DNA of 64,000 nt, from contig NZ_LT630003.1 in the NCBI RefSeq assembly GCF_900105615.1, positions 2,480,001-2,544,000 of the forward strand, written 5' to 3'. The translations under genes were made by a program, and so were the position numbers. This document shows positions 1 through 9,200 of the stretch, piece after piece (the stretch's first letter is position 1; each line of letters begins with the position of its first letter). Origin of the DNA: Lacrimispora sphenoides JCM 1415 (lineage in GTDB: Bacteria > Bacillota > Clostridia > Lachnospirales > Lachnospiraceae). The notes below the pieces were generated by a model. The model saw nothing but the letters and a program-made list of their open reading frames with translations, did no database searches and had not been told where the DNA came from.

Positions 1-692
1 TTTCCTTCAGCAAATCCTTTCTCCACAAAGCTCCAGACCTTTTCCAGTTCCTCCGGATACGCTCCTGCCTTCATGCCGTAATACATATAGATTCCGATCC
101 TGGCTTTGCACCCCTTATCAAACAGGGTTGGGTCTGCACTGGCGTAGAGCTCCTTCAGCTGATCCTCGGAAGGCTTCAGTTTTTCCTCTATGAGTTTTCC
201 CTTCAGTTCATCCCTCACTTCCATCTGCGTTCTGGAGATATATTCCATCAGTCCGTATTGACCGGGGCCGTAAGAAACGCTCTGGGAGGACTGCCGTTTT
301 TTGTTCTCTTCCTCCAGGGATCTTTTGATATCCTTCAGAGTGATATCGGCAGGAATCCCATATTGGGAAGCCTTTAGCCGTTCCACCGTGTCCCGGTAAA
401 GACGTTCCATTGCCTTTTGTTTTAATACCTCCCCGGGGACCTCGCCCTGGATTTTAGTCTCCCAAAATCCGTTTTCATTTGGGTCTAACTGATACTTATT
501 GTAAAAATAGGACGTAACTTCGGCCCGGCAGTCATTTTCATAAAGCGCCAGATGGTCCTGAGTAATGGTATAACTTCCAATTTTCAGCACTTCATGGGAA
601 GGGCCATTTAGCCACCAGATTCCTAACATGAATAAAGCTATGAATACAACCGTTCCCATTATCACGTTCCATCTGCGCGCTTTCTGTTTCAT
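1..692 (-). CDS. Membrane-anchored SurA/PrsA-like foldase, partial
   Basis: The reading frame opens with ATG at 692 behind AGGGAGG and runs off the left edge, so only about 230 N-terminal residues are visible. A short basic N-terminus (MKQKARRWN) is followed by one hydrophobic segment at about residues 10-28, an uncleaved anchor or signal peptide. The rest is charged and helical and resembles the N-terminal helical domain of SurA/PrsA-type extracytoplasmic chaperones; any rotamase domain would be outside the window. The start lies 17 bp after the stop of the PL8 lyase gene, so the two are probably cotranscribed, and a folding helper for the very large exoenzymes would make sense. The family call rests on general sequence character, not on a diagnostic motif. 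Confidence 0.55.
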   Translation of the reverse strand, partial: MKQKARRWNVIMGTVVFIALFMLGIWWLNGPSHEVLKIGSYTITQDHLALYENDCRAEVTSYFYNKYQLDPNENGFWETKIQGEVPGEVLKQKAMERLYRDTVERLKASQYGIPADITLKDIKRSLEEENKKRQSSQSVSYGPGQYGLMEYISRTQMEVRDELKGKLIEEKLKPSEDQLKELYASADPTLFDKGCKARIGIYMYYGMKAGAYPEELEKVWSFVEKGFAEG

Positions 693-709
693 TGTTTCCT
701 CCCTGCTCC

Positions 710-3700
710 TTACAGCTTTCTTCTATATTTTACCAGTTCCTGAGTCAAACGTCTCTCCATTTCATGAATTTCTTCCATTTCTGCATCCGGATCCCGGAGA
801 ACACGTTTTGCTTCTTCAAGCAGCTGTGTCAGACCTGCCTCATCCACATTGCTGTAATTCTCTGCATTGATATTGGAAGCCATATCAACAATAAAGCTTA
901 AATTCTTTTTTATCACCTTTTCCGGTACATAATCGGATTCCCAAACCAGCAACGGCTTTACGGCTCCTTCTTTGGCAGTTCTGGAGGAGTGAATGTCCAG
1001 GTAATTATTTTTTGCTGCCGTTGGTATGCTGATCTCAAAGGAGATCTCTGCGTCTTCATTCCTTTTAGCCCTGTTAACAGCTTCCGTTACATCAAGCTTC
1101 TGGATCAGGCTATCGGATGTCATGGCTTTTGTAAGGAAAGCTGCCGGATTTGTATCCATACGGGTCGGGAAACTATTGAAGGTTACCGTTGCCCCTTCCC
1201 AATCGCTCTCCACCTGATAAATATCCGCGCTGGTAAAATCCGCACTTGGCGTACCGGACAGCTCAAAGGTCAGATAAACTGCCTGAGCGGATTCCGGCAC
1301 TTGTTCTAAGCTGAACTTCATAAGGGATTTTCTTGTATAATTTTGTGCTCCCGCATCATTTTTAACAATCAGGTAGGAAGAACCGCTGAAATTTTTATTG
1401 CTGTCCGATCCGCCTTGTACGTAAACATTGTCCATGACCGGTGTGGATTCGTCGCCGACCTGCACCTGGATCCGTGGGGTAAATCCTGCCGTATTGCAGA
1501 GCCCCTCTGGCAATACCAGTTGTCCGGTTAAATCATAGGTCCCGAATACGTCTTTCTGATAATCCCCTCTCTCCCATAAAATATCCAGTGTGTGGGTTCC
1601 TCCTGCATTGTCATAAGCTTCCACTGTCTTAGGAAGCTGCAGATCCGTGAACTTTGTTCCGGGATCTGCCTTGATCCGGTCAAACTCTCCGGAAAGACCG
1701 ATGATTTCACATGTCTTAGGTTCTTTAATCTTTAATGTGATCTTGCTGGTCCGGCCTGCCATTCCTGCTGTCCTTACAGCCAGCTTGATAAACGGAGTTT
1801 TCTGAAGCACCTCTACATTGGCATCGGATTCTTTTATGTCTCCGCCTATATATGGGAGTGAAATCTCAATGGTACCATGGTTCTCCTGGGTGGGATCCGA
1901 CACCCCTAGGGTTGCTTCGTCTCCATTGATCTGCATTGTTACAGAAGCGGCTTTACTGGATGTGATCCCCGCTGCAGTCGTTGCCTTGTTATTCCAGAAA
2001 TTCACTGCCGTGATTCCCAGGGCCTTTTCTCTGACTGCATGGGCGTCTTCGCTGCACACCAGGACTTCAATTTCCGGATTTTCACAGTACTGCGCCGTTT
2101 CTTCCGCAGTCTTACCTGGAAGAATCACATAGGAATAATCCGCATTCGCTGGCTTTTTCCCGTGCTCGAACCAGAATGTGGCAAACTGGTTTGTCTCCTC
2201 CCCTTCACTGGTTCCCTGGGCATTCCAGTTACCGGTCCTCTTTTCTTTCAAGGCCATGACATCGGTTTTCCCAGGAAAATAGTAGCCTATATCGGAGCCT
2301 GCCGCATTTCCCTCCAGATGGATCCAGGAGACACCGGCTATGTTAGCTCCTTTTGATACACATTCCTCACCATCGTCCCTGATATCCTTTGCTTCCCCAT
2401 CGAACAGCACCTCATTGCTTCCGTCCTTATTAAGCTTTCGGTTGTCAATAATGGTCTCCACGTAATTGCCGGTGGAGGAAGTGATCCCGCTTCCCACTGC
2501 TGCGATTTCGTCATCAAATAGGAACCAGGACTTTTTAGCGTCCGTGCCTGATCTGGTACTGCCGCTATTGCCCAAGGTCTTATAATGCATTCCTGCTGCA
2601 CCGTAACTGCCAAGGCTGGAACCGCCCACCCAGCTGTAAATATTCTTTGTCCGGTCGCCGGCGCCGTTGGGCCGGGTGACATATTCGGTGGTCGTTCCTG
2701 CCAGGCGCTTTGGATCTACAGTAGCCCAGTAGCCTTCCCCGTACTGGTCTCTGTCTCGGTTGTAAAGGTATGTCATACCATCGGAAACATTCCATGTGTG
2801 CTTGCCTTCATCGTTGATCAGCTCATGCCCGTACGTACGGCTGGAATGCATGGATAAAGCGAATCCGAATTCCGGCATAATATGGACCAGCTTATCCATA
2901 CCTGCAAACAGCTTGTGAAGCACATACTCACTCCTCGGTTCAATGGAAGCATCGTTCATAATCTGATTCGCCTTCATTAATGAAGCAATATGGGTACTGT
3001 GGCTGTAATAATAATCCTCATCCATCCCAATGAAATATTTCATCATGCTATTAAAGCAATCCTGCTGTTCTGCAGGCATGGCATCACCCATCAGCATCAT
3101 GGCATCCATGATTCCCGCACCTCTTGTTTTGTCGTTTGAAGTCTTTCTGGTAATATCTCTTCCCGATACCATATCCATGCACAGCCCGCGATAAATAAAT
3201 GGCTCGATCCCTTCAAATACCATATCAAAGATCAGCTGTTCTGCGTGATCCTCATAGGTAAGTTCAAAATCAGTGCCGGAAAATATGGAAAACAGAATAC
3301 TCAGCTTCTCATAGAGCTGAGAACCGTATCCGCCCATATAGGAAAGGGCCTGATGCTGGATAAAGGACCCGTCCTCGTAGAATCCATCTCCTGTCGTCAC
3401 ATATTCAAATACGGTCTTATATGCCTTTTTCACATGATAAAGCTTATCCCTGTCGCCGGTCAAAAGACCGGTTTGGACCACTACCATGCCTTTGTCGATT
3501 AGATTTGCACCTGTCATGGCCGGAGATCCAGGATAGCCGGAGGGACGGTCACATACGTTCGTAAACCGGTTGACTGCCGCTGCATAGCGATCAATTTGAT
3601 CCGGTGTCAAGTCCTCATATAGAATCAGGGCCGTATCCAGAAATGCAATGGGACCTCCGATTTCCCAGTGCCACCAGTTTCCGAACACCGGGGTCTTTTC

Positions 3701-6217
3701 ATCGCTGCTGTTATAATGATATTCATTCATAAAATCCAGGGCCAGGATCAGCTCTTTTTTTACTTTCTCATTCTGGTATAGCTGGCATCCCTTTGTTGCC
3801 CATGCGATTGCCATATCTTTTAACCGGTAGAAGGTCACAGCCACATTGCCGGAATGGACCTTGGCTTCTGCGCCGGTTCCTTTGATGTAGCTCATATCCA
3901 GATCGCTCCAGAGATTTGTCCTGGACTCATCGTTTCCTTTTATCATGGCATTCCAGTATTCCCCGGCCTTTTCATCAAGCCCATGGATATATGTGCGGAC
4001 TGCTTCATTGCCGGTATTAAGCTCTCCGCCTAACAGCGTAACCAGCCACTTTTTCCTTAGTTCCTGAAACTGGGAATCAACAGGTTGTGCATTCATTGCC
4101 GTGGAAAGTTCTGACGCAAGTTCATTGATCCTTTCCCTCACCTCTCTGGTAAACAGGCTGACCCCAGGAGGAGCCACATTTTCATAGGTCAGCTTACTCT
4201 GATCGTATTCCTTTTGGAAAACCGATTTCCCCTCTTCCATAAGCTGTAATATTTTCCCATAAGACTCGGGCGTATAAGCGCCGGGATTTAAGCTTTTCGC
4301 CTTTTTATACAGGGAAGGAAGACCGGGAAGAGCCACGGTTATATCGTACTCCGGCAGCCAAACAGAGGTTTTAAAGTTTCTTGCCTTAAATACCACACTG
4401 TCTTCATAAATCTTTACATGGTAGCCGGTTCCGGCTTCTTTTACTCCGTTTTCCGACTCATTATAAGAGGGCAGATCAATCAAGATGCCGTATTCCCTGT
4501 CAATGGCTTCCGCCACGCCGAAACCGTTGTGAATATGACCGGACATGTAAATCACCTGGGGATATTTAGCAAATATCTCCTTTACTTTGGAATCCTGGTT
4601 ACCGAAATCCAGCAGGATATTGCTTCTCCAGTGGCTGTCCTTTAATGCATTGTGTCCCATGACAAAAATCGGCTTATCCGGGCTGGCATTTTCAGCCAGA
4701 GTCTCTTCCAGCCAGTTTAACTGTTCTCCGGAAAGGTACATGGTATCCTTTAATCCGTTTTCCGTATTGAGTACAATAAAATGATACCCTCCCAGCCACC
4801 GGTCAAAATAAAGGGTTTCACCGCTTCCCGGCATATATCTTTTATTATGTTTCAGATAAAGAGCTTTTGCGGTTGGCCAGTATGCGCTGATAACAGTTTC
4901 ATCCTTGTTCCAGTCAGCAGAATTGAATCCCCTGACATCGTGATTTCCAAGGGTCATAATAATCTTGTCGTCAGAAACCGGCGAATACTGATCCATGATA
5001 TTATAAATCCCACGATACTGGGCCTCTGTGCCGCTCTGTGTAAAATCACCCAGATTTAATACCCCCAGAGAGTCAGGAGCTATGGTTTTCATATCCTTTA
5101 ACCCTGCAATGAAATTCACTGCATTGGTTTCCGACAGGTTATCAGATTTTATATGCACATCGGCTACCACCTGGAAACTGCAAAGCGGCTCGCTGCCTTC
5201 TAAAAATTTATTGTATTTTTCTTTCAGACTGCTGACGGCGGCCATAGCTGCGGCGGCTGTCATGCCCTCCAGTTCTTTTTCTACATTCTCAATTTCCTGC
5301 TCCATTCCACGGATCCCATCCAGAGAATACTGGGAACCCGGTTTGATGGAGGCCAGCTGTTTTTTCATTTGTTCCACTGCTGCCATCACTCCTTCTGCTT
5401 CATAAATTGTTTTTACGGTAGAGGCATTCATTGCCTTCTTGTACACCCGGAGCTCATCAACGGTACAGCCGCTCATGCCATAGCACCCTCTGCCATCGCC
5501 GCCTAAGATGAAGTCCAGTCCCGTATCAACAGATTTTCCTTTGTGCCCTGTCATAGATACAGACGAATATTTCTCTCCATCCAGATAAACCGTCATTTCG
5601 CCATCCCTGTCAAAGCTGCCGGCTACATGATGCCATTTGTCATCGTTTGCAGGGATTCCTTTTAATTCCACCCGGCTGTTTCCTGTTCCTGAAAAATTCA
5701 TTCTCATATCCACATCACTGACATTATTAAAATTACCAAATGCCCACCCCGTATTGCTGCCGCTTATATAGTTTTTATTGGAAAGGATGGTACCGTTATT
5801 CTGCCCGTGATTTTCCGTCTTCAGCCAGAAGGACAGGGAAAAATCTTCCGTTCCAAATTTCAAATCCCCAGTCTGACCATAGGAAATATAATGGTCGGCT
5901 TTGGTGTTTGGCTGTCCGGCTTTGCTCCCGTTATCCACGGAAACGCCGTTTCCCCGGATCCCCTTTACAAAGACCGGCTGTCCGTAAATGATTCCATCAT
6001 TTCCTCTTCCGGTCTGGTCTTTTACCCTGCTCCCGGATATACTGCTTTCATCAAAGGAAGAATGCATGACCAGCCCGTCATTTAAAACCGTTTCCAGAGC
6101 GTTTTGATCCGTATCAGACGCAGGATTCCCTGGTATAGGAGCTGCATAAATAAGAGTCTCCATAAGTATAGAACAAATCAGCGCCGCCCCGCATATTTTT
6201 TTCCATTTTACCTTCAT
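710..6217 (-). CDS. Secreted LamG-metallophosphoesterase-PL8 polysaccharide lyase fusion
   Basis: 1835 aa with a signal peptide (residues 1-26). Domains in order: LamG/concanavalin-like (about 50-270); calcineurin-like metallophosphoesterase (about 347-615) with D353-x-H355, GD at D391, GNHD at N425-H426, H522 and GHIH H561/H563; a short helical FIVAR-like piece (about 640-720); a family 8 polysaccharide lyase (about 720-1480) with N847 in GNWWHWEIG, H955 and Y964 spaced nine apart as in hyaluronate lyase, and an R1020/R1024 pair; an Ig-like domain (about 1500-1590); a DNRLRE/CBM96-like domain (about 1594-1757); and a C-terminal FIVAR-like helix bundle. PL8 enzymes cleave uronic-acid polymers such as hyaluronan, chondroitin or xanthan by beta-elimination. 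All catalytic residues I can place are present in both enzymes. It follows the beta-helix gene by 59 bp, presumably in the same transcript. Substrate is not deducible; sulfated or phosphorylated glycans are possible. Confidence 0.9.
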   Translation of the reverse strand: MKVKWKKICGAALICSILMETLIYAAPIPGNPASDTDQNALETVLNDGLVMHSSFDESSISGSRVKDQTGRGNDGIIYGQPVFVKGIRGNGVSVDNGSKAGQPNTKADHYISYGQTGDLKFGTEDFSLSFWLKTENHGQNNGTILSNKNYISGSNTGWAFGNFNNVSDVDMRMNFSGTGNSRVELKGIPANDDKWHHVAGSFDRDGEMTVYLDGEKYSSVSMTGHKGKSVDTGLDFILGGDGRGCYGMSGCTVDELRVYKKAMNASTVKTIYEAEGVMAAVEQMKKQLASIKPGSQYSLDGIRGMEQEIENVEKELEGMTAAAAMAAVSSLKEKYNKFLEGSEPLCSFQVVADVHIKSDNLSETNAVNFIAGLKDMKTIAPDSLGVLNLGDFTQSGTEAQYRGIYNIMDQYSPVSDDKIIMTLGNHDVRGFNSADWNKDETVISAYWPTAKALYLKHNKRYMPGSGETLYFDRWLGGYHFIVLNTENGLKDTMYLSGEQLNWLEETLAENASPDKPIFVMGHNALKDSHWRSNILLDFGNQDSKVKEIFAKYPQVIYMSGHIHNGFGVAEAIDREYGILIDLPSYNESENGVKEAGTGYHVKIYEDSVVFKARNFKTSVWLPEYDITVALPGLPSLYKKAKSLNPGAYTPESYGKILQLMEEGKSVFQKEYDQSKLTYENVAPPGVSLFTREVRERINELASELSTAMNAQPVDSQFQELRKKWLVTLLGGELNTGNEAVRTYIHGLDEKAGEYWNAMIKGNDESRTNLWSDLDMSYIKGTGAEAKVHSGNVAVTFYRLKDMAIAWATKGCQLYQNEKVKKELILALDFMNEYHYNSSDEKTPVFGNWWHWEIGGPIAFLDTALILYEDLTPDQIDRYAAAVNRFTNVCDRPSGYPGSPAMTGANLIDKGMVVVQTGLLTGDRDKLYHVKKAYKTVFEYVTTGDGFYEDGSFIQHQALSYMGGYGSQLYEKLSILFSIFSGTDFELTYEDHAEQLIFDMVFEGIEPFIYRGLCMDMVSGRDITRKTSNDKTRGAGIMDAMMLMGDAMPAEQQDCFNSMMKYFIGMDEDYYYSHSTHIASLMKANQIMNDASIEPRSEYVLHKLFAGMDKLVHIMPEFGFALSMHSSRTYGHELINDEGKHTWNVSDGMTYLYNRDRDQYGEGYWATVDPKRLAGTTTEYVTRPNGAGDRTKNIYSWVGGSSLGSYGAAGMHYKTLGNSGSTRSGTDAKKSWFLFDDEIAAVGSGITSSTGNYVETIIDNRKLNKDGSNEVLFDGEAKDIRDDGEECVSKGANIAGVSWIHLEGNAAGSDIGYYFPGKTDVMALKEKRTGNWNAQGTSEGEETNQFATFWFEHGKKPANADYSYVILPGKTAEETAQYCENPEIEVLVCSEDAHAVREKALGITAVNFWNNKATTAAGITSSKAASVTMQINGDEATLGVSDPTQENHGTIEISLPYIGGDIKESDANVEVLQKTPFIKLAVRTAGMAGRTSKITLKIKEPKTCEIIGLSGEFDRIKADPGTKFTDLQLPKTVEAYDNAGGTHTLDILWERGDYQKDVFGTYDLTGQLVLPEGLCNTAGFTPRIQVQVGDESTPVMDNVYVQGGSDSNKNFSGSSYLIVKNDAGAQNYTRKSLMKFSLEQVPESAQAVYLTFELSGTPSADFTSADIYQVESDWEGATVTFNSFPTRMDTNPAAFLTKAMTSDSLIQKLDVTEAVNRAKRNEDAEISFEISIPTAAKNNYLDIHSSRTAKEGAVKPLLVWESDYVPEKVIKKNLSFIVDMASNINAENYSNVDEAGLTQLLEEAKRVLRDPDAEMEEIHEMERRLTQELVKYRRKL

Positions 6218-6240
6218 AAGACCGCTTCCCCCAAATGGTC

Positions 6241-6268
6241 CCTGAAAGAGGGAAATCCCTCTTTCAGG
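6241..6268 (-). other. Strong intergenic hairpin without U-tract
   Basis: A near-perfect inverted repeat (CCTGAAAGAGGG / CCCTCTTTCAGG, 4-nt loop) lies in the 59-bp gap between the beta-helix gene and the PL8 gene. On the minus strand no T-run follows it, so it is a poor intrinsic terminator. A role in processing or in stabilising one of the two mRNAs, giving unequal expression of the two genes, is more likely. Inference from sequence only. Confidence 0.5.
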
Positions 6269-6276
6269 TTAAATTA

Positions 6277-9200
6277 TCACTGGACCCAGGCTCCGTTATC
6301 ATCCACCCGATATCCGTCAGCCGTTGTGGTATTGGTACTAAGGGCTCCCATCGGTCTGCTTCCTCTTTCTCCAGTCTGATGTCCCCATTTGCCGTCTTCT
6401 GTTTTATGCCAGCCGGTTTCTCCCTGTGTAGCAGGGTTAAAGTAATACCAGATTCCATTGATAAGAATCCAGCCGGTTCCCATGGCGCCGGACTCATCAA
6501 GGTAATACCAGTACCCGTCTGATTCTTCTTTAACCCAGCCCGACTCCATGGAACCATTCTGGCTCAGCTTATACCATATGCCCTGATCCACGATCCATCC
6601 GGTCTGCATCATGCCGTCTTTATCGAACCGGTACCATGTTCCATTAATTTTTGCCCATTCATTGGAAGCATAGGTTTTGTCAGCCTTTAAAAATCTCCAT
6701 GCCGTTTCATTGACCTTCTGCCATTGTCCGCTTATACCGGCCCCCGTCCTTTGAGAGGACGTGCCTCCTCCAGAGCTGCCGGAACCGCTTCCCTGGGAAG
6801 TCTCCTTTATCACCGTTATCTGGAAGACGTCTGTGAATACTTTAATGGCATTGTTGACCGCTGTACGATAAGTGATGATCACATCCTTTACCCCCGGCAC
6901 CGAAGTGCTTACATCTGATATCTCATAGCCGTTTATGGCTTTTAATGAGCCATCACTATATACGGCGGCCACCTTTAGGCCGAAATGGCTGATTCGCTCT
7001 CCTGTTTTATATATAATTTGATTCGGTAATGTGATAATATTAATCCCTGTGATAATCCTGTTTTCCGTTCCCGAATTCCCGCTAAATTCCAGGCCTTCCA
7101 AAGCCTCTTTCAAATTGTCGTATGCCTGGTCTACTCGGTCCTGGTCGCCCTTTGTAAGCGTTTTATCCTTTAAAACAGACTTAGCTTCTGAAAGAGCATC
7201 TTTTAATACCCCATAGGACTCTTCGGTATAATCCTTCTTGTTCTTGGATTCCGCTATGAGCACCAGATCCCGGAGGGCGGAAGTATCAGGCTTTAAATTC
7301 TCTTCTGATTCCAGATACCAGATAGCCTCCATCAAATTGACATATGCCTTATGAACTTCTGATTCGGTTGCTTTCGTATTGATCAGTACGGAAGCAGCCT
7401 GGTTGAACGCCTTTATAAAGCGGTTTTTAGCTCCATCGGTCAGCTTATCCAATGCGCCTTGATTGACCAGATCCGCCGCTTCGGTATAAAGGACAAGGAG
7501 TGCATTCTTGTCTTCCGGTTCAATTATATTCACGGTTACCGCGGCAAACTTCTGATTCGGATTTTCAATTGTCTCATGGCCGGTAAGATCCAGATATCCG
7601 ATGCAGGTATAGGAGAACACCTTTTCCGGGTCATAAGCATGATCGGGGAACCAGTATGCAATGGGTACTTCCGCTTCCTGCCCATTATCTAACAGTGCTG
7701 CTGCTGTCCCCGGAAGTCCCAGTTCCTCCCATGGCGTTCCAACCAGCTGGATGATCGGAGCAATATCCCTGACCGAGACAACTTTATGCATCGCCTCCAT
7801 GACATAAACCGTACACCTTATGGGAAGCTTTACCCCATTTGCCTTCCCATACACCACAAAGCTTCCCTCGCTCTGGTAATTTGCAGAATCAATGCTGTTC
7901 CATTCCACGGTCACATTCTTCTGTTCTCCGCTCGAGTAACTGACTGATACCGTCTCCGGAAGAACCGGACTCTTCCCTGCCGGTGTTGATACGGAAACAG
8001 CTTCCACCGACCTTTCGTAAACATTGCTTAATACCATGGTAGGAGCCATCTTTCCGCTTGCCTCTTTGGACGCGAAATCAATACCGCCGTTGTCACCGTT
8101 AGCATACTCACCGAAATAATCGGTTGTCATAAGGAAGGAAAACTTTGTCTGTCCTTTTTTCGCATAGGCATTTTTTACCCAATCGGTCACATCCAGTTCC
8201 AGTATATTCTCATGGGCATCTCGGATATTGGCATACACGATTTTTTTATCTTTGATCACCAGGTTCTTAAAAGAAACATTGGGAGAGGAATTCCACGTCA
8301 CTGTTCCTTCATTCCAAATGTCATCCACCTCATAAACCTTGAGATAAAAATGATTGTTAATGGTTTTATAATCCGCCTCCGAAACGGGTCTTGTCATCTG
8401 CAGCTTTATGGTAATGCTGGAGGCGGATCTCAGCATCTGCTCTTCATCACATAAATCAAAGCCGATCAGCCCATTTCTTGTGTAGGAAGGCGAGTTATTG
8501 GCTGTTTTGACCTTAATAACATTGGGATCGGAGCTTCCGTAAGCTTTGTTTCCGTCGTTTTGCTGGGTATAGGCATCCTTGGAAGTCACCTTTTCCTTTA
8601 CGCTTGTTCCATCTCCCAGTTCACCGATGACCGTTATCTTTGCCCTGCATCTTTCCTTCAGGCCCGAAACAGTCCCTTCTACCGTGATCTCACCTTCGTG
8701 GGAATACTGTTCCAGGGTAAGCGTTTCCCATGTCACCCCAAGCTCCAGGGTCAAACCGCCTGTAAATTCTGCGGTAACCTTATCAGGGAGTACCGGGTAG
8801 ATTCCTGCAAACGTCGATACATCAACCGGCTCAAAACCTTCCGGTGCATCTGCCACAATAATAGAAGCCACAACCTGATTGGATAATCCTGGAAGGACTC
8901 CGGCAAGTTCGATCACTCCCGCCTGCATGCAGTCTTCCTTTGTCAGTTCATCCCACTTAACCGGATAATCATAGGATTGCCCGTCCAGAATGATCTTTAA
9001 GGTTGCCGGCAGTTTCGGTACAACTCCGGGAGTCGTTACAATATGAACCTCCTCCACTTCTTCTGCCAGCTCATCTTCACTGGAATATTCCAGAGCGCCT
9101 ATATCCACACGTCCGGCAATGGTATTGCCCATAATATCCTCGGTAGGCATGCCTTCGAGTCTCTGACCGGTGCGGATACAGGGAGACCCTTCCGTCAGCT

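Noticed and set aside
6241-6268. Rho-independent terminator between the two large exoprotein genes
   Set aside because: No T-run follows the hairpin on the coding strand and the next gene starts 24 bp later.
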